A stretch of DNA of 64,000 nucleotides from Enoplolaimus lenunculus. Lineage: Eukaryota; Nematoda; Enoplea; Enoplida; Thoracostomopsidae. Below, one piece after another: positions 11,576-23,735 of the stretch. Position 1 is the stretch's first letter, and each line of letters begins with the position of its first letter. The notes below the pieces were generated by a model, which had not been told where the DNA came from, did not search any database, and saw nothing but the letters and a program-made list of their open reading frames with translations. The DNA lies in contig JASANG010001247.1 of assembly GCA_030248215.1 (NCBI GenBank), forward strand, positions 124,001 to 188,000. Reading direction: 5' to 3'. Position numbers and translations under genes: made by a program.

Positions 11576-12966
11576 AATTTCAATTCGTAGTTAAGATATA
11601 ATTCGAAGATTGTGGCAGTTAAAGCTAAAGTGACACCAAGACATAGGTATTCGTTTCATTTAACAACAATTTGTAACTTGCGGTCTAATTCATTGCTGCT
11701 CCGCAACCTTTTCTTGAGTCGCTCGCAACACAATTTTCCGAATCAATTCCATTCTGACTCTTTATGATCAGCAAAAATGTCGTCTGCTGATAAAAATATA
11801 TAACATTCGTATATATTTTTAAACAGTGAATATCGTTTATTTTAAAAAATATCCATGGTACTCAGAACACACATTTTTGCATGGTGTAATGTAACTGTTG
11901 GTAAGAATTTCGGAAAGCATGTCAACATTTTTTTAAAGAAAGTAGGCTAACGTTTTGTAGCAGCGGGTACATATATATTTCATGTGGTGAAACAGTTTAT
12001 GTTATCTTCTTGGCGTATGATCCAATTTTTGAGTGCGCTGCTGCAGTTTGAAAAAATTTCGCTTTCAATTGCTAGTATTTCTCAGCTAAAGAATGCAATA
12101 TTGCTATTGCCAGAAGTTGTATATATAACTCTGCGCTTCTAAACAATACGGTTTTAACGTATTTTGAAACAACTATAATTTTAAAAAATTACAGTTCAAT
12201 TGACAAATATTCCGGGAAAATATATCCAATTGGTGTTGTTTAGGGTCGAAGGGAGAATAATTATTCTTTCCTAAAAGTCTGCAGAGACAAAACAATTTAT
12301 TTTACGTGTTTTAAAATAACTGGCAACATTCTGGTGCCCAAAAATGATGGCTTACCTGGCGAAATGATACATTGGCTCGGCCTGTGGAAGCGCCTCATGT
12401 CATTAATCGCCGGATCAATGTCACTTCAACTTTGCAAGCTCTCTATTTTAACGGAACCCCTTAGTTTTAAACACGTCATAATAAGCTACATATAGCCTTT
12501 GTCAACGTAAAATTCGTATCAGGGCCCGATCTAAGATTCAACATTAATTGTGCCCAGTACCTATTTTCAGTTAGCGATTAATCTTTTCACTTAGAAACCA
12601 TTGAATTTGAAGCGTTAGGTTAACTTACTGACGCTGGTCCAGTTTGCAGCTGTACGAAGTTTAACATTCACAGCTGACGCAATACAGCAATTGCCAAACC
12701 TTGCTAAGAATTTACAATGATGAAAAAACGGCCGTTCTCATAAACGCTAAAATATTACATAAAACCGTTTTGCTCCATTAGCTAATCTTTTTGTAGTTTC
12801 TCCATTTACAAAAAAAGCGTTTTGAAAGATGCTGTTTGAAACTCAAAAAGCGTTTACAAAAGCGTTTTATATACTTTTGACACGATGTGCTAAACTGGTA
12901 AATAGGTACTACACACATTTGAGAATATGTCTTCAAACCAAGGATGCATTGCGATTTTCAGTTGAT
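11576..12966. other. No gene seen
   Basis: Downstream of peptide gene A on its strand; a partial ACACATTTGAGAATATG repeat end at 12910. No AATAAA close to the stop of A was found. Confidence 0.5.
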
Positions 12967-13338
12967 TTAATCAAATCGTAAAATTGAATGCAGTCGAACG
13001 GTTTCAAAATCCGGTTCACCAGCCTGCGTCGGTGCTACGGGCACGCCAGATTGTCGATCGCGTTTACCAAGAAAAAACGTGCTTCGTATACTAGGCAAAC
13101 TTCGTGTTGGCAATAAAACAATCAGTCGTTGTTTATCTGAGCTCTCGGGTATGATGTCTTCAAATCGATTCAGTGGTGTTCCAGGGTCTATTTGAACTAA
13201 ACCAATAGGGCCATAGGTACGTTTTGACACGTCAACTGGAATAAGTTGAGCTGGTAACGGGGCGGTGTATCGCGATACGGACACTTGAGCTATAGAAGCT
13301 AATACTACTGATAATACCATCACTAACACACGCGGCAT
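12967..13338 (-). CDS. Secreted peptide precursor A, C-terminus LHSILRFD, with an amidation site
   Basis: 123 residues, single coding exon. A hydrophobic signal peptide (residues 1 to about 22, cut near VSVS|RYTAP) is followed by a precursor-like body without cysteines. Processing sites visible: SKR|TYGPIG, and STFFLGKR, a classical Gly-Lys-Arg site that would give an amidated ...STFFL peptide. The last residues, ETVRLHSILRFD, match precursor C (DTVRRLQNVLRF) and resemble B (WYNSMFRF), so the C-terminus appears to be the conserved part. The ATG lies 10 bases after an acceptor-like TTTGTTCAG, consistent with a 5'-UTR intron or spliced-leader addition. Known RFamides carry RF-G-K/R; here RF is followed by D and the stop, so this is not an ordinary RFamide. 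Secretion and processing are inferred; function unknown. Confidence 0.7.
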   Translation of the reverse strand: MPRVLVMVLSVVLASIAQVSVSRYTAPLPAQLIPVDVSKRTYGPIGLVQIDPGTPLNRFEDIIPESSDKQRLIVLLPTRSLPSIRSTFFLGKRDRQSGVPVAPTQAGEPDFETVRLHSILRFD

Positions 13339-13667
13339 TTTGTTTCAACTGAACAAAGATCGGGCGGTTAAGTATTTTAAGATTTAAGTTTTCGGGTTAA
13401 AATTAGGTACGAAAACTCTGAAATGAATCCGTTGGCGAATCCAAGATGTCTTAGTGGACGGGAGTGATACATTTTTAAGTAGAATTAAAAAGATCGAAAT
13501 GTGCATTTTTAGTCTTACTTGATGCTGGATTCTAGTATTGTGCCGAAGTTATAAAACTTTTTTTAAAATATAACAAATCGTAGTAGAAACAGTTCGATGA
13601 GAAATACATCTCTCGCTCATCCATGAATCAGAAAATAAATATACCAAAGAAGCATTGCTGTAAAGCC

Positions 13668-13865
13668 AGTGCCGGAGCAGAGAGGGGTGGGCCCTCCTTC
13701 CCCCAATGTCCAGGATAAGGGATCCAAACTCGCCAGCGAAACGAACGAGAAGTTAGACGCATTTTAAAACTTCGGCGGTTTTGTTTCAACCAGTTAGGGA
13801 GATGGCACCTTGAAAGGTTGGGTCCCTAAAAGGCTGGGTTTGGGGGCGGCTGCTCCGGTCCTGCT
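13668..13865. repeat. GCCGGAGCAG inverted-repeat element
   Basis: Left AGTGCCGGAGCAGAGAGGGG and right GGGGGCGGCTGCTCCGGTCC are inverse at their tips. Related degraded pieces lie at 18600-18750, 43313-43400 and 61850-61990. Confidence 0.65.
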
Positions 13866-13916
13866 GTAAACGAGCAATTACTTACGTTTTGTAAGTATAC
13901 GACGCTTCCATACAAG

Positions 13917-14099
13917 GACCCATGTAAAGATCAGGGGCTGAACGTTTTTCCGAGGGTGTGTAATTAAGCTACTTAAGCTTTAGACTAACTTTTTTTGCTT
14001 AAGCTTTGGTTTACGCTACTTAGTTATAAGTTCATTCACAGGCTTAGGCTTAGGAATACGCAAATATTACACTTGAGGCCGTGTTCTTCACATTTACCA
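13917..14099. mobile_element. MITE family 1 copy, degraded
   Basis: Left end GACCCATGTAAAGATCAGGG; the right end near 14070-14099 matches the family inverse only loosely. Few intact TTAGGC units. No target duplication visible. Confidence 0.65.
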
Positions 14100-15826
14100 C
14101 TTTTTTTAACTTATTCTATGTTCTTGTATACTGTGAGAAGAGCATCGCTCACTCTGCACGCCAAATAATACAGAAAACGCAGTATTTCACGTTATTTTAC
14201 GCAAATGTGCAGTACAAAATCTACACAGTGTAAGGATCCCACGTCCTTAAAATGCAAAGCCATAAAGGAAAGATTTCAACTGCCTGGTTTGCTGCTTACA
14301 ATATATGTCATTTTAAATTGTAGAAGCCAACAGTCCGTGAATTAACTCAGTATGACACACAATGGTGAAAACCGACTATATATAATGTGTTTTACCAAAC
14401 TGTTGAGCTATTCCTCATAATGAAAATGACACATAAGGCTAGGACAACACTGAAAATTCATGAAATAATAAATCTCATGAAATCAAACTCCGATGAGCTT
14501 ACACATGTGTGTTGTGTATTATCTCTTACAAAAGTTGCAATGTATTTAGATATGCTGCTACTCTGATACACCGGTCAAAATATAAAATTCAGAGGTAGCT
14601 GAGACTGTCAAGTATGTAGTGATCCAAATGAAAGGGTTGTGATAATAAGTGTCCGGAATTCTTATATATTTTGATTGTTAATCTATACGGGTCTATTTCT
14701 GAAATTAAGAGTTTGCAATTAAAAAGACACCATAGCCGTCCCATTGCCCTACTAAATTCAGTTCAGTGCAAAATTTGAATCATTACTCGAACTATAATGT
14801 TACCTGTAGTCCTAGCAGCTCACTCAATTTTTAGGTATGTTGCTTATGTAATGAACTTTACCGTCTTGACTTGTATAAGTTAAAGCGCTGCGGTGCAAAC
14901 ACCTAGAGCCGGATTGAAAAATGAATAACAGTCGAGAACCGAATAGTACACACAAAAAAGTATTTCTGAATTTATTCAGAAAAGTGTTTTCTGTGGCAAA
15001 TATGAAACGTTTTGCTGATATTTACGACAATTTTTCTAAAAATAACTGGAAAACGTTTATTTTCAGACTTTATTTCAAAACGTTTTTTGAAAACATTTCT
15101 GTTATAACAGAAATACTTTTCAAGTGCACCTTGCTAATCATATTTCTCTAATGTAAGAAATTTTTTCTTAACTATCAGAAATATTATTTTGAGTGTAAAG
15201 TGGGTACCAGCTGCAAAGTTAAAAATTAATAGTGAAAGCCTATTCGGTCAGTGCATTATTGTTATTTTATGGAAAATAAAGGTGGTGCTATACTTCTGGT
15301 TCGGCGCTATTCGGCAACGGATGTTCCGCACGTCAAAAATATTTTTGTTTGCAAATTGACATGCTGTGCCATGCGTTAATACACACGTGTGTTGTGGACT
15401 GTGGTACAGTGACGAACGGCACCGGACGATGCCGGATGATTCAAAAGCATAGAGCCACCCTTGCGCTTACGTTTGGTTCTTCATGTTAATAGACCAGGTT
15501 GATGTTATTAAACTAAGCAAAATTTTTTACGGGTTTAGCTTAAAAATAACCCTCAAGACCCGAATTCAGAGCTACGAATAATAAAAATTTCTGCACGCTA
15601 ATCGTGTTGCCCACTTCAGTTTATGAAAAAGTATCTTCAGAATTTCTGTATCTACCATATCAGCCATTTTCCCCATTCGAACTGTAATTTGAACGTTTTC
15701 AAAAGTAAAACAATTTAACTGAAACACGCAGTGTATATCACACGCTTCAAAAATTAGATACCATTGTAAAGTAAGCTTATTCTAGAAGTTATGCTTCAGT
15801 CGAGTAGTATGCCTGTACATCGTCTG
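14100..15826. other. No gene apart from the palindromic element
   Basis: Contains the AT-rich palindromic element at 14935-15150 and an ACGG/CCGG patch at 15290-15450; otherwise unique. Confidence 0.5.
14935..15150. mobile_element. Palindromic AT-rich element
   Basis: AAAAGTATTTCTGAATTTAT at the left is mirrored by the inverse of ATAACAGAAATACTTTTC at the right, with further pairing inside (CAGAAAAGTGTTTTC). The 76-codon ORF across it is an AT-rich artefact. Confidence 0.6.
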
Positions 15827-16047
15827 GGCCTATATTCTCCTCAGATGTGTATCCCAACTATCATCAGCTAGTAATAGGTTTTCAACTCACTAACTATTGC
15901 AGTTGTGGAGCTCAAAATTAGTACAGGAATAGAACAGAACATAACCGAAAAATGTGTTAAACGTTGAGCGTTAACATTCACTGGTTCGAAAGTTACAAAA
16001 CCGATCACCAACTAGTTGGTGCTATACACATTTGAGAATACGAGGCC
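15827..16047. repeat. TATTCTCAAATGTG inverted-repeat family, copy 2
   Basis: GGCCTATATTCTCCTCAGAT and inverse GGCCTCGTATTCTCAAATGT ends; best preserved copy. The GGCC tips again resemble families 1-2. Confidence 0.75.
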
Positions 16048-16107
16048 TGGACAAAACACCATCTTGTTCGAATCCTTTTTAGGAATTTACCTGAATTGTA
16101 TAACTTT

Positions 16108-16329
16108 GGTCAATGTAAAGAACAGGGGCGGAACAGTACTATAAGCATATTCCGAAGCCTAAGCCTAAGCATAAGCCTAAACCTATATAAGCCTAAGCGT
16201 AAGAATTAGCATATTCCTCAGCTGAAGCCTAAGCTTAAGCATAAGCCAGGCAAAAATTAGTCTAAACATTAAACTTACCCTATTCTAATCCCACAGAAAA
16301 ACGTTCCGCCTCTGATCGTTACACGGGCC
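16108..16329. mobile_element. MITE family 1 (TTAGGC core), complete, with 8-bp target duplication
   Basis: Ends GGTCAATGTAAAGAACAGGG and, inverse at the right, GGCCCGTGTAACGATCAGAG. Perfect 8-bp repeats ATAACTTT flank it at 16100-16107 and 16330-16337. Interior made of CCTAAG/CATAAG hexamers in one strand sense. Confidence 0.9.
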
Positions 16330-16752
16330 ATAACTTTTATATTTCTGTTACATATAAATGGGTTTAATTATTGGTCAAATAATTAACACTTCCAACGTAA
16401 AGCATTGATTTCTAGAAAACTTATTAAGTATGTAGCATGTATTAATTGTCAAATATCGTGCACATTTTTTGAAATTAGCTGCATCTAAAGTGTATAATTT
16501 AGCCAAGCACTATCCAGTCTTTTGTGTACTAAATTCTGCAACATAATCATTATGCTTTGTTCTTAACAGCAAAAATGAAAATGGCCTGGTCGTGTAACCA
16601 TGACCCGGTGTGATCCATGAGCAGTTTACCCATAACCCATGTTATTATTTAAGGTTTGTTTTCTGAATACGAGAAGCTAAACCACCGTGTTTGAATTTTA
16701 CACGTCAGGCAGGCGACATAACATAAACTATACTAATGTCAAGCCATTAATA

Positions 16753-16952
16753 CACTGCAAAAAATGGTGAGTCCAATTGTCTCTCTCCGAAATAAACTTT
16801 TCCTGACTACACAAACTGAGTCAAAATTCGATTCCGCCAGAGTCAAATTGAGTCGAGTTTGACTTTGGCGGAGTCGAATTTACACTCCGTTTGTGTAGTC
16901 AAGAAAAGCTTATTTCGGAGAGAGTCAATTTGACTCACCATTTTTTGCAGTG
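16753..16952. mobile_element. Hairpin MITE family 5, TA target duplication
   Basis: Palindromic over nearly its whole 200 bases: CACTGCAAAAAATGGTGAGT at one end and its inverse at the other, with GACTCTGGCGGAGTC-like words in the centre. TA on each side, as in Tc1/mariner-type insertions. Confidence 0.85.
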
Positions 16953-17059
16953 TAGTAATTTTAACGTTTAAGTAACGAACTTAGGTATATACTGTGATTC
17001 TGAAGTAACGGGTGTTGCCGCGTTAGATGAAATTCACAGTACTGTCCGACAGGATATAA

Positions 17060-17440
17060 CCAGAGAGTAAAGATAACGGAAAACTCAAATTAACGGAAAC
17101 GGATGTTAAAGTACTTACAAAAGTTTTAAATTATGGTTTTATTTTTCTGACATCACAGTTGACGCATTCAAATATTAAAGCAAACTTTCTAAAAGTTTTA
17201 AGAAAAATTTTCAAGAATCCAAATCCTTTATGATTTTATATGAATTTTGTCTTTTATATGTTCGATTCGACAATTACATTACGTTTGCAGTGAAAGTATG
17301 CGCTATTTTATACCTGTTACAACTGATTATGAGTATATAATAAAATTTCTGGTATTTCTATAACGGAAACTGAAACGGAAACGAACATCGATTTTTACCG
17401 AATGCGGAAACGGTGTACCCGGTTATACACATTGCGTTTT
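17060..17440. repeat. GGAAACGG repeat family, copy 1
   Basis: Starts with AACGGAAACGGATG words and ends CGGAAACTGAAACGGAAACG to GTACCCGGTTATAC; the middle has ATTTTTCTGACATCACAGTT. Possible TATAACC ends. Confidence 0.7.
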
Positions 17441-17522
17441 TTGTGGCATTGAAGTACACAAAACTAAAAAAACATGTATCAGATGTGTAAATCTTTGAAT
17501 CTTCAACCCAAAACCATTTGAT

Positions 17523-17690
17523 GCCCTTGCACACTTTTCCCCACATTTACTCTTGAATTTAGGGTCACGCATAAAGTTTGGAAAATGCTTACGTATGCAG
17601 CTAGTATAAGCATATTCCTAAGCTTAAGCCTAAGCCGAAGCAAAAAACCAGTCTAAAGCATAAGTTACTCCATTGCAGACAACCGTTTCA
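17523..17690. mobile_element. Family 3 / family 1 chimaeric remnant
   Basis: The left half starts CCCTTGCACACTTTTCCCCA (family 3); the right half (from about 17605) has the AAGCATATTCCTAAGC and AGTCTAAAGC segments typical of family 1. Confidence 0.55.
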
Positions 17691-20454
17691 TTTAAATCTG
17701 CAATAATTTCAAAACGAACAAAGTTTCTCGTCTATTAATTTGGTATACTTGCGCATCTTCAATTATATTAATTGTTACATAAAAACCTTAGACCCGATAA
17801 CAATTTTCAAAATAACAACAAACATAACGATTTTAAGATGAAAATATATAAATGAGAAACTTTCTTATTCGATAGCTAGCAGATGCATGGGTGCGCATGG
17901 TAGTCAAACGCAGAAAAATATTGTATGATTGATCAACTAAAATACACTTAAAGGTGCCGAAAATTATTAGCTAAATTGACAGGGCTGTAATTCTTACGAA
18001 AACATTCAGGAGTCAAGGGGGCGGATCTATTGAGTACATCTGAGGCTTGGTTTAACGTTACTGGCAACGCATGCGAGATTTTACTATAAAACACCGTAAA
18101 TTAACAGCGAAATTCTAAATTTTTTCAGTTTTACCTAATCTAAAAAGCATTTAATATCTTAATTTACGTACACAAGTCCTAAACCTAACCTTAAATAAGC
18201 AATTTACGATTCGTAACAAAACAAGCACTGTCGGAGTAGACATAGGTGGGAACTCCCCCAAAACTATCCTTCCAAAAACAGTTTCACACGAAACTCGCAA
18301 AATGTTGGATCTGGAAAGTGGAGACATTTTTTATAATCAACCAGTTCGCACGAAGCGCGAAATTTTTCGGACATTTTCTGCTAAAGTATCTGAACAGTTC
18401 ATGTTTTAGGTAAAAGCATATGCCGTCTTGATATGCTCCAACCATTGGAGACAGCATACGGTACACCTCATTCCAAAACTGTTTTATTACCGTTGTTGAA
18501 TATATATTTCATCTGGTGCTAATTTGTTAACATTTAGCAACCTGACAAATATTTTAAAGTCAGCGTAGTTTGAAGCAATTAAAAGAATCAGACCAAGGTA
18601 GAATAGTGTCAAAATCCCGTAAGCCATGCGAGCGCGGAGGAACGCATTTCAAAACTTCGGTGGCGGTTTTTCAACCGATTTGGATTGGTGGAATTTTAGA
18701 GGTGTTCCCCCAAATAGGGGGTATGGAGGTTATTGCTCCGGCCATGAAAATAAGGTAGCATCGTGACTAAGTAACTGATATATCTTTATTGCTGTTTGAT
18801 TATTTAGAAGTATCAAGTTTTATTTTAAAATAAAAAAACTAATTTTATTTCTAATCTGCGCATAACCAAAATTTTGCAACATACATGTCGATTTGTGATT
18901 TTGCTCACATGTATAACGCAAGCCATCTCGCCGAATTAATCAGTTTGAGTTCTAACACCGTAGATTTCTCAAGAGGTTAAAATATACCAATAAATTTTCG
19001 CTAACGTCAAGCGTACAAAGATTTGTCAAAATACACCGCCTATTTGCCTATTTATAGTGATTGTTAATGCAATTCATGTTAAATAACGGCGTTGTGCTGT
19101 GGAAATGGTAGAACAAACCAGGTTATTTAGCTTCCTTCTTAATGTTGTAAGAATATTACATTTTCGCTGCCAAATTTGCTACTGAAAACTGCTCAAATAT
19201 TTAAAAACTCTGTTTCACCGTTTTCGGCCAGTGCGATCAAAGGCTAACATGACTTATATGTGATAGTGAACGCCACAGTTATTTGTAAACATTTCGTCCG
19301 ATAACTAATAGTCGATTCTACTTTGTTTTAGGTCTTTAATATTAGAAAACCGAATTTTGACTATATGAAAATTTTATAATAATTGCAATAAGTAAAATAT
19401 TGATATATTTTTTCGATAAATAATAAATTACGATTGAAATGGTTTATAAAACGAATAAAACGTGGCGACAATTCCTAGAATTTTTCCAAAACAAGAAACA
19501 AATACATTTCTTCTGTTATCTAATGATCTAAAATTCAATCACGGGATGACGTCTGACTGTAAGTCCTTGTTAATGGCTCCACAAGGTAAACTTTTCAAAA
19601 CAACCGAGTATAGTTTATGTTAAATAGTAAGTCGTTGTAAGGCGAACCGATCGCAACTCTGACAGTTGCGACTTACATTTAAGGATTCCCATATATGCGT
19701 ATAATATGCTATATATATTTCGCCAACGCAATTGTTTCATTCAACTAAAATACTAAAAATCGCATATGCTACAATACTTCTGGTACATTAATAATTGTTC
19801 AGGTGAAATAAAGACAACCTTCAGTGCAAACCTGAACTTGGTAAAAGAAGACACGATAAGAGGTCTTGTGGAGAAAAAAATTGTGGTGTTAACATAAAAT
19901 TCTTTTTAAATTCTTGTAATGGTGTAAAAATATTTTCTATTCACAAGCGAAGACATAGGTAGAACGTCGGAAACGTTCCGCCCACCACAGTAATGTTTTC
20001 TAAATTCAAACGAAAGCTTTGTATCAAGGCAAAGTACAAACCTATCAAGTACAAGTATAGAGATCTTGTAGGTGCAAAGATAATTTTTCTATTAACTGAC
20101 ACAATTCATCAGACGGTTTCAAAACAGATGTCGGCTTTTATTGAAGACATTCGGGGGGAGACGTTGCCTTACTTGTATCCTCAATCTTACTGCGGTACAT
20201 GCTTTATTTACTCACAATGTACCTTAACGATTGGTATCAAAGTAATTATAAATATAGACCCAGTCTAATAATGCTATGTAAAATCCAATTAAAGAAAATT
20301 GACAAACCAACCTGTGGTGGCACGTAAGGTCCAGTTAAGAGCATAAACACCTGGTTTTAGTCGTTTTCAGACCAAAAACGAAACAGAATTAATAATGTTC
20401 GGGCATTAAAATTACCTCAATCTTTGCGATTAGTACAAGAGGTAGGTGGTAAAC
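17691..20454. other. No convincing gene
   Basis: A degraded GCCGGAGCA repeat at 18600-18750. The 91-codon plus-strand ORF at 19993-20268 starts with ATG and is lysine-rich but has no domain or splice evidence. Confidence 0.45.
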
Positions 20455-20835
20455 GGACTCTGAAAATAACGGAAACGGATAGTGGTCAAAATAACAAAAA
20501 GTGAAAACGCGCGTATTGAAATATAAATCTATCAAAGATGTTTTATTTTTCTGTGGAGAAAATTTTAATGCGCGTAAATATGCATTGATCTCGTTAAAAA
20601 ATTCTCGAAAACAGCGAATGCGTTGATAATTTTTCAATTATTTTACGTGGCTTTTATTATTTTTTCAAATCAAACTATTGCAGCATTTGCTCAGGTTTCA
20701 AAAACTGAATAATTCTTTAAGCGAATTACAATCTCTAAGTATGATTCTGAAAATCGCGGAATTTCCGGTATTTTTATGACAGAAACGATCAGTGATATTT
20801 TCCGAAAACGGAAACTGATATTTGGCTATGCACTA
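20455..20835. repeat. GGAAACGG repeat family, copy 2
   Basis: ATAACGGAAACGGATAGTGG at the left and GAAACGGAAACTGATATTTG-like sequence at the right; more diverged than copy 1. Confidence 0.65.
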
Positions 20836-21290
20836 CTGGAACAAGGGCGTACATAGAAAATTTATTCCGAATTAGTACCAAGAAATTCTATGAGCATACG
20901 ACTATTAATTTTGATCCCAGTCGGGAAGACAGGCCCGCAGGTGGCACTCGTCCGGGCGCTAGTTCATATAGCGATAAATTTTTCTAAACACCATCATCTG
21001 ATTAAGCTGAGGGAGCCTAAATGTTGGTACGTAGAGGTTTGGTTTTATTTCCGCTTACCGGTTTTATCACATACAGGATTGTAAATTTTGATTTTCACAT
21101 TTATGGCTAAGTTTGTGCTTTTTTAAAAAAAATAAGCTAAAATTTACAATTCTGCTATTTTTGTCTGTAGCCAGCTAAAACACTATTAAAGCGCTAACCA
21201 CCCTATAAATATCTGTTTTGTATCGCATCTGACCGTACGTAGCTCCCTGAAGCGTGTGTTCTGTTCCCTTTTGGCATCGTAGCATAATTA

Positions 21291-21545
21291 TGCAACAGTT
21301 GTTAAGTAGTTAGCTAACAACTAATTTGCATATTACCTTAACTGCTTACGTGTGTTCCAGCTTCGCTCAATAAACGTAGTCCCGCTACGACTGGTTCTAG
21401 TATAGCTAAAATTGGAAACTATATTCGGAATGCATAAATTCTGTTGCTCATGTATGCTCTGCTGTCGTCCCAAAATATCGCCTTCCGAGCTAAAAAGTTG
21501 ATAGCTTTTGTTTGTGGTGAGATTTTGGATTTTAGGATTTCAGGA
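21291..21545. repeat. Direct repeat, copy 1 (element end plus outer flank)
   Basis: Nearly identical to 22303-22560: the terminal part of the pearl-like element (GTTAGCTAACAACTAATTTG, CGTAGTCCCGCTACG) plus about 150 bases outside it (GGAATGCATAAATTCTGTTG). Confidence 0.8.
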
Positions 21546-21589
21546 TTTGCCATTTTGAGTCTTAAAATAAAAGCAACCGAAATTGTTAA

Positions 21590-22388
21590 TTAAGCGAAGT
21601 GAAACTCCGAGCGAAGCTCGGAGTTTCGCGAAGCGTTTTATGTTTTGCACTTGGGGCTCGAAAGGTGGATGTCCGTCTGTCCGTCTGTCCGTCCGAAAAG
21701 AATCTCAGGAACGGCTGAACCGATTTTGATAAACTTTTTTTCTTGAAAGCCAATTATCCTGGGGTGTTAACCTCGCATTGGGGTTTCAAAATTTTAAGCC
21801 GTTTATTAGCTACAGGCTAATTTGCATAATTAATTAAGCCTAAATTGGGACTTTCCACAATATTTCACTAATTATTACAGTTAGAAGCAATTTAGTTTTA
21901 GCATTAAAGGTTTTTTGGATGCGAGGAATCTGCGTAGACTGTTTACATACCTCCAAAATCAATAATTGAGCAGTTAGCTAATAGATAATTTGCATATTAG
22001 CATAGTTTATAAGCCTAAATTACGACTTTTTACAATATTTCACTAATTATTAAGGTTAAAAGCAATATAATTTCAGCCCTAAAGGGTTTTTAGGTGCGAG
22101 GAATTTAAATAAATAGTTTACAATCATCCAAAACCGATAATTGAATAGTTAGCTAATAGCTAATTTGCATATTAGCTTAATTGACAAGACAAAATTAGGA
22201 CTTTTTAAATTATTCCAAAAATTATTAGGGTGGTTGAAGGGTTTTTGGGTGCGAGGAATCTGAGGAAATAGCTAACAAACCTCCAAAACCGACAAATGAA
22301 TAGTTAGCTAACAACTAATTTGCATATTACCTTAACTGCTTACGTGTGTTCCAGCTTCGCTCAATAAACGTAGTCCCGCTACGACTGG
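21590..22388 (-). mobile_element. pearl/DINE-like element (putative Helentron-associated)
   Basis: Read on the minus strand: an end with CGTAGCGGGACTACG and GAGCGAAGCTGGAACACACG, then ~175-bp core repeats (AATATGCAAATTA, AGTCCTAATTT, CTCGCACC), a short GGACGGACA microsatellite near 21670-21695, then a hairpin end GAAACTCCGAGC/GCTCGGAGTTTC at 21608-21632. This core-plus-microsatellite layout is known from bivalve pearl and insect DINE elements, thought to be non-autonomous Helitron relatives. No coding sequence. Confidence 0.6.
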
Positions 22389-22560
22389 TTCTAGTATAGC
22401 TAAAATTGGAAACTATATTTGGAATGCATAAATTCTGTTGCTCATGTATGCTCTGCTGTCATCCCAAAATATCACCTTCCCAGCTAAAAAGTTGATAGTT
22501 TTTGTTTGTGGTGAGATTTTGGATTTTAGGATTTCAGGATTTTGTGATTTCAATAGGATT
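22303..22560. repeat. Direct repeat, copy 2
   Basis: Mate of 21291-21545, about 1 kb away. Together they flank the rest of the element, suggesting a tandem duplication that included flanking DNA. Confidence 0.8.
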
Positions 22561-23070
22561 CACCTCATGCCGTTCCTTGGGCTTAGACTCACGCTTAATT
22601 TTAAGATGTGACAAGATTCCGCCTTAGGTTTAAGTATAGGCAGTGCTTCATCTTAGGCTTCAGCTTAGAATAAGGTGTTTAGATGTAGGATCTGGTGTAC
22701 GATGCTTAAGCGTACGTGTAGACGTAGGCTTTAGACTTAGGATTTAGACTTAGGGTTAGTCGTAGGCCTAGGCTTCGGCTAGGCTTTAGGAATAGGCTTT
22801 GGTTTAAACATAGATTAAATCTTAAATGACCCTTGCACTAAATCTTAGGCCTAGGGTTAGGCTTGGCTTAGGTTTAGGCTTAGGCTTTAGGGGCAGGCTT
22901 TAGATTAAGCGATTAGACCGTACAAGGCATAGGCTTAGGCGTTTAGGCTTAATGCGTGGCTATAAAAATAGACTTTGGTTTAAACATAGATTAGATCCTA
23001 AATCTCCCTTGGGCTATACCTTATGCTTAGGCTTGGGCTTAGGTTTAGGCTTAGGTTTAATCGTGGGCTC
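22560..23070. repeat. Long array of degenerate TTAGGC-like hexamers
   Basis: About 500 bases dominated by TTAGGC, TTAGAC, TTAGGT and GCTTAG words in one orientation, the longest such tract here. No clear terminal inverted repeats, so it may be an expanded MITE core. A short array of 30-40-bp units (CCAAAATCCCACCTTCGACC) follows to about 23200. Confidence 0.7.
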
Positions 23071-23589
23071 AAAGAGCATCCTACCTTATAATTTATCCCG
23101 TATTTCTAAGATCCAAAAATCCCATCTTCGACCATATCCCCAAATCCAAAATCCCACCTTCGACCATATCCCGTAATCCCAGATCCCGCTTTCGACCATA
23201 CCTCAAATTCTTGTGACGTGATGGCGGGATTTTGGGACGGCAGCGAGATACTGTGTAGCTTGGTTACTTAAAAACGGCCACTTGCAGCAATTAAAAGACC
23301 AATCTCCACCTGAATAAGAAAAATTTATGAAATTTTTGGTTTCTGGGTAAAATACAGATAAATATAGCATCCTTGCCAACACAGGCGACCGGACCCAATA
23401 AGCAAAGTTAAACGTTCAAACGAACAGAACGACAGTTATTCCTGTCAAAGTTAACATTTGGTATGTTACATTATTTTCAACTCCTTTTATTCATAGTATT
23501 TGGCTTGATCACCTACTCGCTTTCTCTATAGCATATTGGTTTGGAGAAAAATTGTGCTATGGTCACGGGCAAGTAGCGAAGGTTTAGGA

Positions 23590-23735
23590 ATAGCTGAGCC
23601 CTCGGAATAACTTTGGCTTTGCGAAAAATTTTGAATCTTGCTTGTAAGTCAACGAAATCCCTTGTACGCCGCTCCTGAAAAATTTTCACCTCCCCTCCTT
23701 CTTTAGCAACGTGAGCTAGCTGCCGGTCTGTGTGG
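23590..23735. repeat. Dispersed repeat (AGCCAGCTCACCTTGCT), copy 2
   Basis: Inverse orientation; CTTGCTTGTAAGTCAACGAA, CTGAAAAATTTTCACC, AGCAACGTGAGCTAGCTGCC. Confidence 0.65.

Noticed and set aside
14921-15151. 76-codon ORF
   Set aside because: Lies across a palindromic AT-rich element.
19993-20268. 91-codon ATG ORF
   Set aside because: Lysine-rich, no domain, no splice support, A+T-rich context; likely chance.
21291-22560. LTR pair around a short element
   Set aside because: Repeats contain an element terminus plus external flank; no primer-binding site, polypurine tract or coding remains.
22560-23070. TTAGGC tract as a true telomere or subtelomere
   Set aside because: Hexamers are degenerate and interstitial, and the same words occur within MITEs across the window.
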